64,000 nucleotides of DNA, taken from the NCBI GenBank assembly GCA_022578965.1, contig MU400556.1:4823-68822 (forward strand), written 5' to 3'. Below the pieces are notes generated by a model. It worked only from the letters and a program-made list of their open reading frames with translations, did not search any database and was not told the DNA's origin. This DNA is from Xylaria sp. FL1777. Its lineage: Eukaryota > Ascomycota > Sordariomycetes > Xylariales > Xylariaceae. Position 1 is the first letter of the stretch. The number at the start of each line of letters is the position of its first letter. Shown here piece by piece: positions 1-11,287 of this stretch. Position numbers and translations under genes: made by a program.

Positions 1-114
1 TGGTGGGAGTGGTGGTTAGTGGTGGGAGTGGTGGTTAGTGGTGGGAGTGGTGGTTAGTGGTGGGAGTGGTGGTTAGTGGTGGGAGTGGTGGTTAGTGGTG
101 GGAGTGGTGGTTAG
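1..114. repeat. 19-bp G-rich minisatellite, six copies, truncated by window edge
   Basis: Six perfect head-to-tail copies of TGGTGGGAGTGGTGGTTAG occupy the first 114 bases, after which the sequence changes to ordinary AT-rich intergenic DNA. The array begins at base 1, so it probably continues outside the window. Each unit carries several GG/GGG runs on the + strand, so G-quadruplex formation is possible. No coding role is visible. Confidence 0.95.
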
Positions 115-891
115 TGAATAATAGCTTTAATTGTATGTGTAGATATCTTGGCATTTCTATGGCTTATATAGTAAGTTAAAGCATATATACTTCTATTTTG
201 GTGTAATTTACATACAAAACTTTGTACCTATGTTTTTTGCTAGTTACCATGTCATTTGCTAGTAACTTACCCACACTCTCCCAAAGGGCTTGCCCTCGGA
301 GAGTGTGGACGAAAGTGGAGTCCACACGGGTACCTACAGGTTGCTTTCCCCACCTGCAACTACCTAGGTATCTTTAGGTATGCAGTCCAAGTATATACTA
401 CCTACCTAGGTAGGTACTGGAACAGAGCAAGAAACGATCCAAATGCTACACATCGTTTAAACTAAATAGAATGGATAAAAGTAACAATAATATAATAGAA
501 TAACTAGGTCAATTTACTTCATATGTATTTAAACCTTAATTATTTCTTTCTGTCTATTTTGTCTTTGAAGGAGGTAGAGCTTATTGCGTTGGTTTTTGTT
601 GTAGCGAATAACCATATAGCGCTGTTAGGAATCGAACCTAACCGGCACCCGGGTGTGCACCCATCATCTGGTGGATCCACTAGATAAGTACCTACCTGAG
701 TAGGTATCTAAACCAAGTTAAGAATTTAGCCCACTATCACCGCCCGGCAGAAAACGCTCACCACCAAATTTTTGGTTGAAGCTGCTGTAAGTGTACCTAC
801 CTATAGTTCGCGAAAGCTTTAGAGCTGTAGGGTCGTGCCTCATCGCAAACGCCAATCCACGACGCCCTGGCAGCGAATCACTACCGCCAAT
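115..891. other. Intergenic, upstream of KRE33
   Basis: No gene is supported here. The stretch contains several ACCTACCTAGGTAGGT-type palindromes (around 384-416 and 686-705), a family of short motifs found in most intergenic regions of this window, and a tRNA-like fragment at 618-641. The last 150-200 bases should hold the KRE33 promoter and 5' leader, but no clear TATA box was seen. Confidence 0.6.
618..680 (-). other. tRNA-like 3' half (T-arm plus acceptor-like tail), possible tRNA relic
   Basis: On the minus strand a perfect 5-bp T-stem (TTAGG/CCTAA, + strand 625-629 and 637-641) closes a 7-base loop TTCGATT that looks like a B box. It is followed by CAGCGCT, the usual acceptor length. 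No complementary AGCGCTG 5' acceptor strand was found upstream at tRNA distance, so this is not a complete cloverleaf. It may be a tRNA fragment, a SINE-like remnant or coincidence. Confidence 0.3.
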
Positions 892-3800
892 ATGCCGCAA
901 AAAGAGGTGTAAGTCTGCACACATAGTTGCTCATATCAAGTTACACCAAATTATACCCGAGTCTCTGACCCCTTCTTGTCTAGGGACTCGCGCATCCAGA
1001 CCCTGATCAGCAATTGCATTCAAACAAACCAGCGCGGACTCTTCCTTCTCGTTGGCGACGAGAGCAAGGATGTTATATCTAAGCTATACTTCGTCTTGAC
1101 GACGCTCAATTTGAAATGCAACAAAAGCGTGCTGTGGGCCTATTCTAAGAAGCTCATAGGTAGGCGTCCAATCTCAGCATCTCTCTCCAATCACTGACAC
1201 CGACGTGAAACGTAGGCTTTACGAGCCACCGAGCAAAGAGAGAGAAGAAAATACAGAAAGAAATCAAGAGAGGCCTCCGCGAACCCAACACCGAGGACCC
1301 CTTTGAGCTATTCGTTTCCGTCTCCGACATACGCTACACTTATTACAAGGAAACCGACAAGATTCTGGGTAACACGTATGGAATGGCAATTTTACAGGAC
1401 TTCGAGGGAATCACGCCCAACGTGCTGGCCAGAACCATCGAGACCGTCCAGGGAGGCGGCCTGTGTATTCTCCTGCTCCGTGGAATTAGAAGCCTGAAGC
1501 AACTTTACACGCTCTCCATGAGCGTCCACTCGAGATTCCGCACCGAAGCCCACCAAGACGTCGTCGCTCGGTTCAACGAACGTTTCCTCCTTTCTCTCGG
1601 AGGCTGCCAGAATTGCCTCGTGATTGACGACGAGCTGAACGTGCTCCCTATCAGCGGTGGTAAAGGGGTAACGCCGCTGCCTCCTCCTGATTTGGACGAA
1701 CCGAAGACCGAGGCACAAAAGGAACTTGATTCGATCAAAGATTCTCTGCAGGAGACTGAAATTGTTGGATTACTTGTTGGCCTTGCACGTACCGTCGACC
1801 AGGCGAAAGCTATCCTAACATTTATTGATACTATCACGGAGAAAAAGCTGAGAGGGACAGCTACGTTAACGGCTGCCCGTGGCCGCGGGAAATCAGCATG
1901 TCTCGGAATCGCCATTGCGGCAGCTGTTGCACTTGGCTACTCCAACATCTTTGTTACATCCCCTTCGCCGTGAGTATTATTTCAATCATCTTTCATTGTG
2001 GACAACATTGCTGACACTTGCCGCCCAAGTGAGAACCTAAAAACTTTGTTTCAATTTATTTTCAAGGGCTTCGACGCACTCAAATATCAAGACCATACAG
2101 ATTATCAAATTGTCCAGTCCACCAATCCTGATTTTCAGAAAGCTATTGTTAGAGTCAATGTAACTAGAACTCACCGCCAGACTATCCAGTATATCCGACC
2201 AGAAGATGCCCATGTCTTAGGACAATGCGAGTTGCTGGTTATCGACGAAGCTGCGGCGATTCCGCTACCATTAGTGAAGAAGCTTATCGGTAGCTATCTT
2301 GTTTTTATGGCATCGACAGTAAATGGATATGAGGGTACTGGCAGATCTCTCTCTCTGAAACTTATCAAGCAATTAAGAGAGCAGTCAAGGGTAGGCGCAG
2401 CTGCGACAGATACTGAAACCGTTGACCGGTCAACTGGCAAAGCCTCCAAACTCTCAACAGACGATCATCTCCCGGGTACACGTTCGCTGCGGGAGATCAA
2501 ACTCGAAGAACCCATCAGGTACTCCGAAGGAGATGCGGTCGAGAAGTGGCTCAACAACCTCTTAGTATTGGACGCACCTCAAGTTAGAACGTTATCCAAG
2601 GGCTGTCCTGACCCAGCAAGTTGTCATCTTCTAAAAATCAATCGAGACACACTCTTTAGCTTCCACCCAGTCGCAGAGAAGTTTCTTCAACAGCTTGTGC
2701 AGCTTTTTGTCGCAAGTCATTACAAGAACACACCTGATGACTTACAGTTGCTCAGCGATGCCCCTTCACATGAACTTTATGTTCTCTGTGCGCCTCTCGA
2801 TCCTAACTCAAATCGCCTTCCGGAGCCCCTTTGTGCGATCCAGATAGCCCTCGAAGGACAAATCTCCCGCCAGAGTGTACTCAATAGTCTCAGCCGTGGT
2901 TCCAGACCTGCGGGTGATCTAATCCCCTGGTTGGTGAGCCAACAATTTCAGGACGATGAATTTGCCTCGTTAAGTGGTGCACGTGTTGTTCGAATCGCAT
3001 CCTCTCCAGAATTCACGTCGATGGGATATGGAGCTAAAGCCCTCTCGGATCTGATCTCATTTTATGAAGGAAAATTCGCCAACTTGTCGGAGACTGGACT
3101 CGAGAACGAAACAAATATAGTTCGAGTGACCGACGCAGAATTGGAGAATGGTACCCTGAAGGATGAAATTAGTATTCGCGACATTGCTACTCTTCCACCC
3201 CTTTTCTCCAGGCTTTCAGAGTGTCGACCCAGTGCTATAGAATATGTTGGTGTCAGTTACGGCCTCACACAGCGACTGCATAAGTTTTGGTGGAAAAGTA
3301 AGTTTCTTACTATATTTAACGTGTGTCTGTCTATCATACTAGCTTTGGGAGCAATAATTGCGCACCGGATATTGCTTCCATTTTCCCCTACAATCTTTCA
3401 CTATGGCTCGATTTCAATCGGAAACAAGATCACTAATTGTGACTCTTTAACAGATGGATTTTCACCGGTCTACCTGAGACAAACGCCAAACGACCGTGAG
3501 TGATATTCCAAAGCTTAACTTTTCTCGAAATCGTTTAAAGAGCACAATTGCCAAAGTCCTTTGGGCGAGACTACTTCGATTCTCCCAATCTTGATTCCTA
3601 CAGACTTCCTAATGACCCTTCAGACCCTTACCTAGGATAACAGCCACTTACTTCCTCTTTAGTAACCGGTGAACATACATGCGTCATGCTGCGCCCCCTT
3701 GAATCAAGCAGCAAAACTTGGCTAGGATCATACGCCAATGATTTCCATAATAGGTTCCTCTCACTCCTATCCTACCGATTCCGAACTTTCGATTCTATAA

Positions 3801-4797
3801 CGGCACTTAGTATCAACGAAAGCGCCAGTTCTGGGGCTCAACTAGACCCGTCATACAGCCCTACGCCATTCACTAAGGAGTCCCTAGATCAAATCCTCAC
3901 GCCATTCGATTTGAAGCGTTTGGCAGGATACGCTAACAATGTTTTGGATTATCATGTTATCCGTAAGTAGAAATGTATTGTTTCTTTCGTCAACCCATTT
4001 TGAGCACTCAGGTCTTCCATTTCATATCGATGCCCATTGTACAATTTCAAAGGTCCTCGATTTACCTATAGATATCGTTTAAAAAGTCGAATTACTGATC
4101 GCACTGTAGTGGATTTGATGCCCCGTGTGTCGGAGCCTTATTTTCGTGGCCGCTTTAACGACATCCAGTTGAGCAGCCTTCAGCGCGCGATGCTCTTGGC
4201 AGTATCGTTGCAACGAAAAGACCTGGATAGTTTTGCAGCAGAACGTTCCATATCCAGTTCTCAGACTTTGGCAATGTTTATCAAAATCGTGAAGAAATTC
4301 GTTGTATATTTCGAAGGGCTAGTTTCAGGCGCTCACGCGGCTTCTCTACCTAACGATACCATCGGTGTCAGCGTTGCTAATGCGAGCGGCATACATGATG
4401 ATGAGATCGTAAATACACGATTCAACCCACTTGAACAGTCGTTGGAAGAAGAATTGGAAGAAGGCGGCGATGAGGCCTTGAAAGAGATACGACAAAAGCA
4501 GCGGGAATTGATCGACTCCTTACCGCTAGACCAGTGAGTTCCCTTCCCACATATCTAACATCATGACCATGATATTGATAGGAAGATAGGTTTGAAGTGG
4601 AGGGCAACACCCCTGCATGGGATGATGCTGAAAAACAAGTGCGAAGTGCCGCCAGGCGAGGCCAAGCTAACCCGGTCGTAAGTATCAAATCTAGCAAGGC
4701 AAAGAGAAAAGTAGGCGCTACCGCTGCCGAAGTGTATGAAGAAGTGTTTGGAGATAAGCCACATAAAAAGGCGAAGAAGTCTAAAAAGGGTCATTGA
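892..4797 (+). CDS. KRE33: RNA cytidine acetyltransferase Kre33/NAT10
   Basis: This ATP-dependent enzyme makes N4-acetylcytidine in 18S rRNA and tRNA in the nucleolus and is needed for 40S subunit maturation. Eight exons were placed: 892-908, 984-1159, 1216-1969, 2030-3297, 3454-3495, 3663-3962, 4110-4533 and 4590-4797. They join in frame to 1062 residues, close to the 1056 of yeast Kre33. Order: N-terminal DUF1726 region beginning MPQKEVDSRI; RecA-like helicase with Walker A GRGKS (Lys about 290) and Walker B VIDEAA (about 387-392); GNAT acetyltransferase with the acetyl-CoA loop SMGYGAKAL; tRNA-binding C-terminus; Lys-rich tail KKAKKSKKGH typical of nucleolar proteins. The first exon encodes only MPQKE plus two bases; it was chosen because it restores the conserved N-terminus. 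The last acceptor is at 4589, because the nearer TAG at 4581 breaks the frame. No inactivating change seen. Confidence 0.96.
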
Positions 4798-7700
4798 AGC
4801 CGGGTTTCTGGGGGATAGATGTATAAAAACTGCATAATCTGGCGTTAAGGAGTCATAAAAAGGAGGGCCAAGGGTTCGCTCCATTATATCCAATGATGCT
4901 AATTTCAATGATATAAAGTTGCTTTACTAACATTTCTCTGTTTCTATCTCTCTGGATTTTCGGTATTAGTGAGCTAAGCCTGGAGGCTAGAGTTTGTGCT
5001 ACATAGCCCGTGATTATAGCATATGATAGCATATGATAGGTATTCTATGTCATATGTAGTAAGTCTAGGCTGGGTTAAGTAGCTTTGAGTATATACGTAT
5101 CTGACCTTGATATTTCACCTTCCCCTGGATCTCTGAGGAGTAACAGACCTTGAGTAGCTTGGAAGATTTCTTTTACATCAAGTATAATCTCTAACCCTTC
5201 ATAAGTTGTCACGTCCTAGACGAGATATGGTCATAAAGCAGAGCCTCTTGGGGTATACCTTGAAGGTTGTTTCTTACAAAGGATCCCACCTCCCTCCCTT
5301 TTAAAAAAAACCCCCCAACGCTAATAATTCATGGCAATCGAGAGACCAAGGCTCACGGGAACGTCCTTCAGTCTAGAGATAGCAGACCTGGTCACCATAT
5401 TCGGCTTATATTATACCAACTCCGGCCCTATGTGAAATATCTCGCTCCTTTCCAAGTCCGTGTAAGTATGGAGGCGACATAGATTATGTCCGGTTACGGA
5501 TGTGCTATATCGGCTCCTTAGCTACTCGACATAGGAGAAAAGGTACCTGCAATGAAGTCATAGCACGAAGGTAATCTGATTGTCTGCTTATATGGCTGTG
5601 AAGACCAAGTTGTATCGAACTATCTGAGCAGAAAAACATCAGAATTTTTCACGTGTATTCAGGCAACCTTGATTTGATGCTAGAGAAATTTTGATGTCCC
5701 TCCAGGTTACATGCCAAAGTATCTCCCACAACCGAGCTTGTTCTATATTTTATGAGCTTCGAGTACCCCTAGCGACAGTGACCAATGCAATGCTCGATGT
5801 CTAACCACTTGCAACAGTCTTTGAATGTTTGGCGGAAATCGTGATCGACGTTACATTTCTACCTATGAGTCAGTGGCATCAGTTGTTTACGATAGAGCCA
5901 GGGACCGCTTACTAGATTGGATGTCTTGAGGCCCATGTCAGTACAGCAGGTGGATGTAGGATCCTTCACTGTATTCAAGGGTTAGCGAGGCTGTTCCTTT
6001 GAATACGCCTGTTGATATAATCTGTGGACTATATGGTGGTAAATACGGTTCCTTAAGGGTAGAAGTTAGTGATAGATGACAACGTGGCACGTACTGATGG
6101 CGCCATTCATGCTGTTCATGCAGATGCAATCATCAGGCGCAAGAGACCACTTGCACACATCGGTTTGTCTTTCAAAGATATTTAGCCCCTTGACCATGCC
6201 TAAGAGCAAGCTGGAATTGATAAGGTAAAGGACTCTCATGTTGATCGAATGCTAATGAAGTTGGGACGAGATTCGAGAGTAAGAGAAGTAGTTGATGTAG
6301 TGTGTGCGTCAGAAGATAGAGCTCATTCATCAACAAAATCGAGCCACCTTTATAATTGACAACGTTACAAAGAATGTCCATGTAAAGATCCTTCGCCGTC
6401 AAAAAATTGAAGCGAGCCATACTTACTATGCCCGTTATTATCCGGCATGGCGCAGCCTGTTAGTGAATGACACACATCGAAAAGCGATACAGAGACGCTT
6501 CCAGGTGCTTGGATCCCATGAGTATGGCATCGCTTATGATGGAGTAATGATCTAGGCTTCCTCTCCCCTGGCTTTAATGAGTGGCATTGCCCGGTAGCGA
6601 GGAGCTTCACGGTAGTATCCGACGCGTTCATGGTGTAGCGCCTAAATAGGCTGAAAATTTACGACACCCCCGATAGGAGCCACAAGGAGGTATCCAAAAA
6701 AAGAACGTGCCTTCAAAGAAAATGAGTGGTAACCACTAGTAGACTACGATGTTGCCGTGAAACCTCGGTGCGGAAGTTTACAACTCGCGGGAGATTCGCG
6801 CGGGAGAGAATATGTTGCAACATAGATGTTTTGCCTATGTAAAGAAGGCCATAATCAGTTAAGCCAGATGTTGCGATCCAGTTCAATAGGACACAGCCAA
6901 GCCAGGGCCGGACCATCCATAACTATCGATGGTGCATTTGATGGTGTATGGGCACATGCAGGTAGCATTGACTCCTCGTCTATAACTTAGCCATCTTCTT
7001 CACATCGCTAGACTAGCCGAGGTATGCAATGACAAGAAACTGCCCACTTGCTATTTGGGGTCATTGTAATGCCAGATGACGGGACAGTAGCCCTGTATAT
7101 ATGCGATTGAGAATTGCGAACTGCAATTTTATATATGGTCTGCGCAACATCAGCGTGATCCTAGCCAAGCAGGAATAGGAGGAGCAAAGCCATATTTTCA
7201 AACAGGCAATTTCAAAAAGAAGCAGACAAGGAAAACAATAATAATCACACAACTAGATGCCCGTAAGTTCTAAGTAACTGGTAACTGTGAGTCTTTTGCT
7301 CGAAACGTAACATATAGCTACGCCTAAAGAGTTCAATGAAGGCCAGAGAGAGTAAAGAAATAGCAGTCCGCCTTGTAGGCGGCTGCCTGGGTATCAACAT
7401 CTCAAGACAGTATCAAAGCTAGCCACAAAACATAGCGTACTCTAAAGTAAATAAGCGGCGGTTGTAGGCCGAAACCCCGTAGAGGCGTATCGTTTGAATG
7501 GTTTCGAAGGGTCAAAATGACTCAATAATAACCTTCAGCCCTGATATCTTCCCAATCCCTTTCATGTTCCCGGATAAGGGAATAATTTGAACAATTGTAA
7601 ATAGCCTCATAGTCTCGCATAAGAGTAGAATTTATACGAAATTTTCTAATATCTTGAAGCTCATTGTTAATTGGGTACCTGGAGTTGATTGGTACCTGTA

Positions 7701-8396
7701 GGATGGCAAGACTTCACGTTAGCTTGGGATGGTTATATGTGCGTTTCTTGAATGCAATAAACTATACGTACTAGAGGCTAGGGTAACAAGGGGGTTACTT
7801 TTACCCTCTCGCGTGAATATATCGTAGGGAATAGCTATATAAGCGTCCTACATTCCCTTCAGGGTACTAGGGGGGGGGGGGGGGGATTTAGGAATGAATG
7901 GGAGTGAGTCCTTATCAATAACCTCTATCTACTAGCAATCTACCTATGACCCAATTTGACTCTACAGACAAAACTCCCTGGCAAGATCTAGTGTAAAAGA
8001 TCTTTTTATAAGGTGGAGGTATCATTTCTTAAGAACTGATTAAGTACGTTAGGCATCGGCTAGGCGGAAGAAGTAGAATTTAATTATTAATATAAACTGG
8101 TCGATAAAGTATTGAACTTATGGATACATATATAGATATACATTCTCATTGTGAACCATATCCCTATCTACAGTTACAACATTCATCTGATACGTCGAGA
8201 TTGTAGAATGTGGTGACTCAAGCGGCACGGGCCTGTGAGAATGATAGTAAGATCAAAACTTCGTCTATTTGACGATAATTAAGTATGTGTGCCAAAGGGA
8301 GGTTCTTGATAGTAATGGAGCATCCGGGCCCCAACAAGGGCATACAGCGATCTGGCAGAGGCTATAGCAAGAGTTCAATGCACCATCGTAATTAGA
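4798..8396. other. Gene-poor intergenic stretch of 3.6 kb
   Basis: No coding region is convincing. The open frames here are below 105 codons, lack recognisable motifs and overlap one another. Visible items are a short direct repeat near 5018-5040 (CATATGATAG twice), a 16-G run at 7870-7885 with small inverted repeats just before it (AGGGTAA...TTACCCT near 7780-7815), and generally AT-leaning sequence. It lies between the 3' ends of KRE33 and the opsin gene, so it needs no promoter for either. Confidence 0.6.
7870..7885. repeat. Homopolymer run of 16 G
   Basis: Sixteen consecutive G on the + strand in intergenic DNA. Such runs are length-unstable and can form quadruplexes. The exact length could also be a sequencing artefact. 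Confidence 0.9.
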
Positions 8397-9465
8397 TTAG
8401 ACATGAACGGGTGCGGGATTGGCTGGGCCACCAGCAGTACTACCGCTGACGTTGGAGGCGACACCCTCGCTAGCACCACCGCCGTGATGATATTTCTCCG
8501 CGGTTTGTTCGGGCTCGCGAATGTTGCGGCCCAAGGCATGCGGGGAGATTTTACGGTGGCCCCAGAGCAGGAGGCCGGTGAATACGATCTTGGACATTAC
8601 ATCGAGAATGCCGTAGAAGATGGCCTCGGAATCAGGATGGATGACGTTGCCGCCCTCACACAAACCCCAGGCGACTGGGTATAGGAACCAGAGCAGCAGC
8701 AGCCACTGCAATATTCATGGTTAGAAACTACCTCTTTGAGCGTGGTCTTGGGAGGTTGAAAACTGTGGGAATTTGCAAGATATGGACTTAGTCCCATGGA
8801 GAGCCTTTGACATCTGAAAAGTGGCCATAATAGGAACACTTTGAGTTCAAACGTTTACTTACAATGCCGCATATCCAGAAGGTCTTCTTGGGATCGCCGC
8901 CTAGCGCATTGGCATGACGACGAGCATCGATCAAAATCTCATAGGCAATGAAGAAAAGCGCAGCCATGCCAAAAGTCCAGAAACCCCATTTATACCTCGT
9001 CTGGGTCAGGGCCCCGATGAGACCGCAGACAATCATGAGCACATCGGCGAAAATAGTCGCCAGTATGGTAGGAGTAGGAACTCCAGCGGTGAGCAACAGA
9101 TCGAGTAGCAGCAGTGGCGTGGTAATAGTCCAGTCAATATATCGAGCGTAGAAAACTTCTCGGGTGCCGGCGGCGTGGACCCAACGGCTTCCGGGACGCG
9201 GAAACTCCACAAAGATAGGAAGTTGGCCAAGGTTAGATGCCATCGCAAAGTAGGCGACACAGGCTACAGCAGTAATCGCGGCGGAGATATAGTGGAATAG
9301 CCGATGGGTTTGAGGCTTGCTGAAGGCCAGGCCCATAACGATGAGGGTAGTGACACCCATCATCGAGCAGACCGTGTAGTACCAATCAGAGCCGTGACTT
9401 GTGATTTGCAAGTTGGCTCGTTGACCGACATATCTATTGTTGTTGATGGCCTGATTTCCCGACAT
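8397..9465 (-). CDS. carO: CarO-like microbial rhodopsin, predicted light-driven proton pump
   Basis: Seven-helix retinal protein of the plasma or internal membrane. Exons are 9465-8863 and 8705-8397 on the minus strand, giving 303 residues, the usual size for fungal opsins. The Met at 9465 was chosen over an upstream Met at 9570 because it places HGSDWY about 24 residues in, as in CarO/ORP opsins. Helix C reads YARYIDWTITTPLLLLD, keeping the bacteriorhodopsin counterparts R108 (R82), D111 (D85, proton acceptor), T115/T116 and D122 (D96, proton donor). Helices F-G keep Y210/P211, W214, E218 and E228 (release-group glutamates), D236 (D212) and the retinal Schiff-base Lys K240 (K216) in LDVMSK. 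All pump residues are present, so pumping rather than sensing is inferred. The gene is divergent from a carotenoid oxygenase, the kind of enzyme that supplies retinal. In Fusarium carO sits in the car cluster with carX. Confidence 0.93.
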
Positions 9466-11287
9466 GGTGGCTGGAACTGACAAGACGGCTCTGGAGACTT
9501 TCTCTGGTGAATTGTCACAGGAGCATATGTTAATGATGACTGATTCTGCGAAACGGGAAAAGTTGGACATGGGGGGAAAGCTGGTATTTGAAAGCCTACC
9601 ATTAAAGCGTTACACACTTCAGTATCACTCCATATCTTCGTAGATGACTTCATCTTCTTCGCACGGCAGAGACAACGGCGTCAAACTCTAATCAGAGACA
9701 TGAATTAATCAACACCAAAGAGGATGTTTTCGTAGAAAGTGGAAAGTCAATTGTGTCATCGCTTCATCAGGTCCGAGTCAAACTTTCAAGACCCCAGATT
9801 GGTATTCGTAGTAAAACCTCACAGCTTTCTTGGTAGACGGGATTTTACATGATAATGCTCAATACCATCGAGTACAATATCTAGTTGCGAATGGAGTGCT
9901 GACGAACTCTCTAAACTACCATAGAGTTACGGTATTATATATTGCAACAACAGCACTTTCAAGAGATCCTGAAATGCCTAGTTCGCACGTGGTTATGAGA
10001 AGGAATACTTGGTGTTCAGGAAATTGCCAGGCATAGTGATGGTGGTGTTTGCAATCAGGTAGCCACCCAAACTAAGTGACCTAGCAGAAGTTTGTCAGAC
10101 TGTTATTGATCTAGTTATGATATCATTCGCTCTATTGTCCACAAGCAGTAGGCTCACACACACCTCAGACGTTCGATTAATTGTTATTAATGGTCGAGCT
10201 AGATCTATTTGATGCTAGACTCGACTGGGGGGCAACGTGACGTCTTTTACTACCTCGTGACTGATATAGCTTGGTGCTATGAGAGCCGTACGAGGTCTTC
10301 TCCTGAATACAGAGGTCGATGACGCAGGGAGTCAATGCTATAGATCTCCTCCATTTTTGAGTTTCATGACAGCCTAATAGTGATGTCAAGTACCGTTTTA
10401 TCTCTGGGTCGCTGCACTCCGCGAGGCTACGCTACACGCATGGTCTGATTCCGTCATATTTTGGACATGGGGATATGTGTCAATGCTACGATTAGAATCT
10501 CAAACTATTCGAGTAGGTGAGCATCGTGCCTTTCGGCGGGGAACTATTAAAGGAACGGCAAGGAAACATGAGACACTGTGTATATAAAGAGCCTCACGGT
10601 GGCTGCATGCCTTTTTTTTTTTTTTCCATTCGACTTGCAACACCGATACCAACATCTGTACATTACAATTGATGAGAGCTGTCAGCCTTTTGATTTTCCC
10701 CTATGGACAGTGATCTTCCCACAGCGGCAGACCCGGATTATCAATCATCCCAGTAATTTACAATGGAGATTTCACTCGAACGCACGGTTTGAACGATACT
10801 AACAATACTGCATATACACCGCGGGAGGGTTGTTTTTTCTTTGGAAATTCAGGTTGCGGCTCGTACTAGCTGTTTAGTTGATATAATATGTAAGGTTACT
10901 TTAAACAAAGTATTTTGTTTAAGACGAGCTGAGGTTTGGCCGTATATAGTTCAGGTTCGAAGTACGGTATATAAGGACCCCTGCCGGTGGTTGCATGTCA
11001 ACCATTTCTACCTCTTCTATACCGTCAATATCCGTCTTGTTATATCATAATATCCTGCAATCAGCTGCTGCTATACACAGGAAGCACTGGCTCAGCACGC
11101 ACGACATTTTGTTGAATACCGAGGCTCACAGGTTTTTGGGATAATATTTAGCATAATATCTGCTCGTTGGTGCTCCGGCGCCTTCTGTTGAGAAGCTGGT
11201 GAGATGAGTGAAATGGAAAAAGGCCAGTCTACATTACGTCATCCGTAAGATATCCGCATTCTGCTGAGAATAATACAGTTTCTAACG
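9466..11287. promoter_or_regulatory. Shared divergent intergenic region of opsin and carotenoid oxygenase
   Basis: This 1.8-kb region separates two divergently transcribed genes and must contain both promoters. Two TATA-like modules on the + strand resemble each other: 10580-10612 and about 10957-10990, each GTATATAA followed by a CC-rich stretch and GGTGGYTGCATG. The second lies about 300 bp before the oxygenase ATG and could be its core promoter. The first is followed by a T13 tract. No recognised light-response element was identified with confidence, and no gene is supported inside. Confidence 0.45.

Noticed and set aside
6304..6631. Overlapping 80-90 codon frames on both strands
   Set aside because: No motif, no clear splice partners and mutual overlap, so treated as chance frames.
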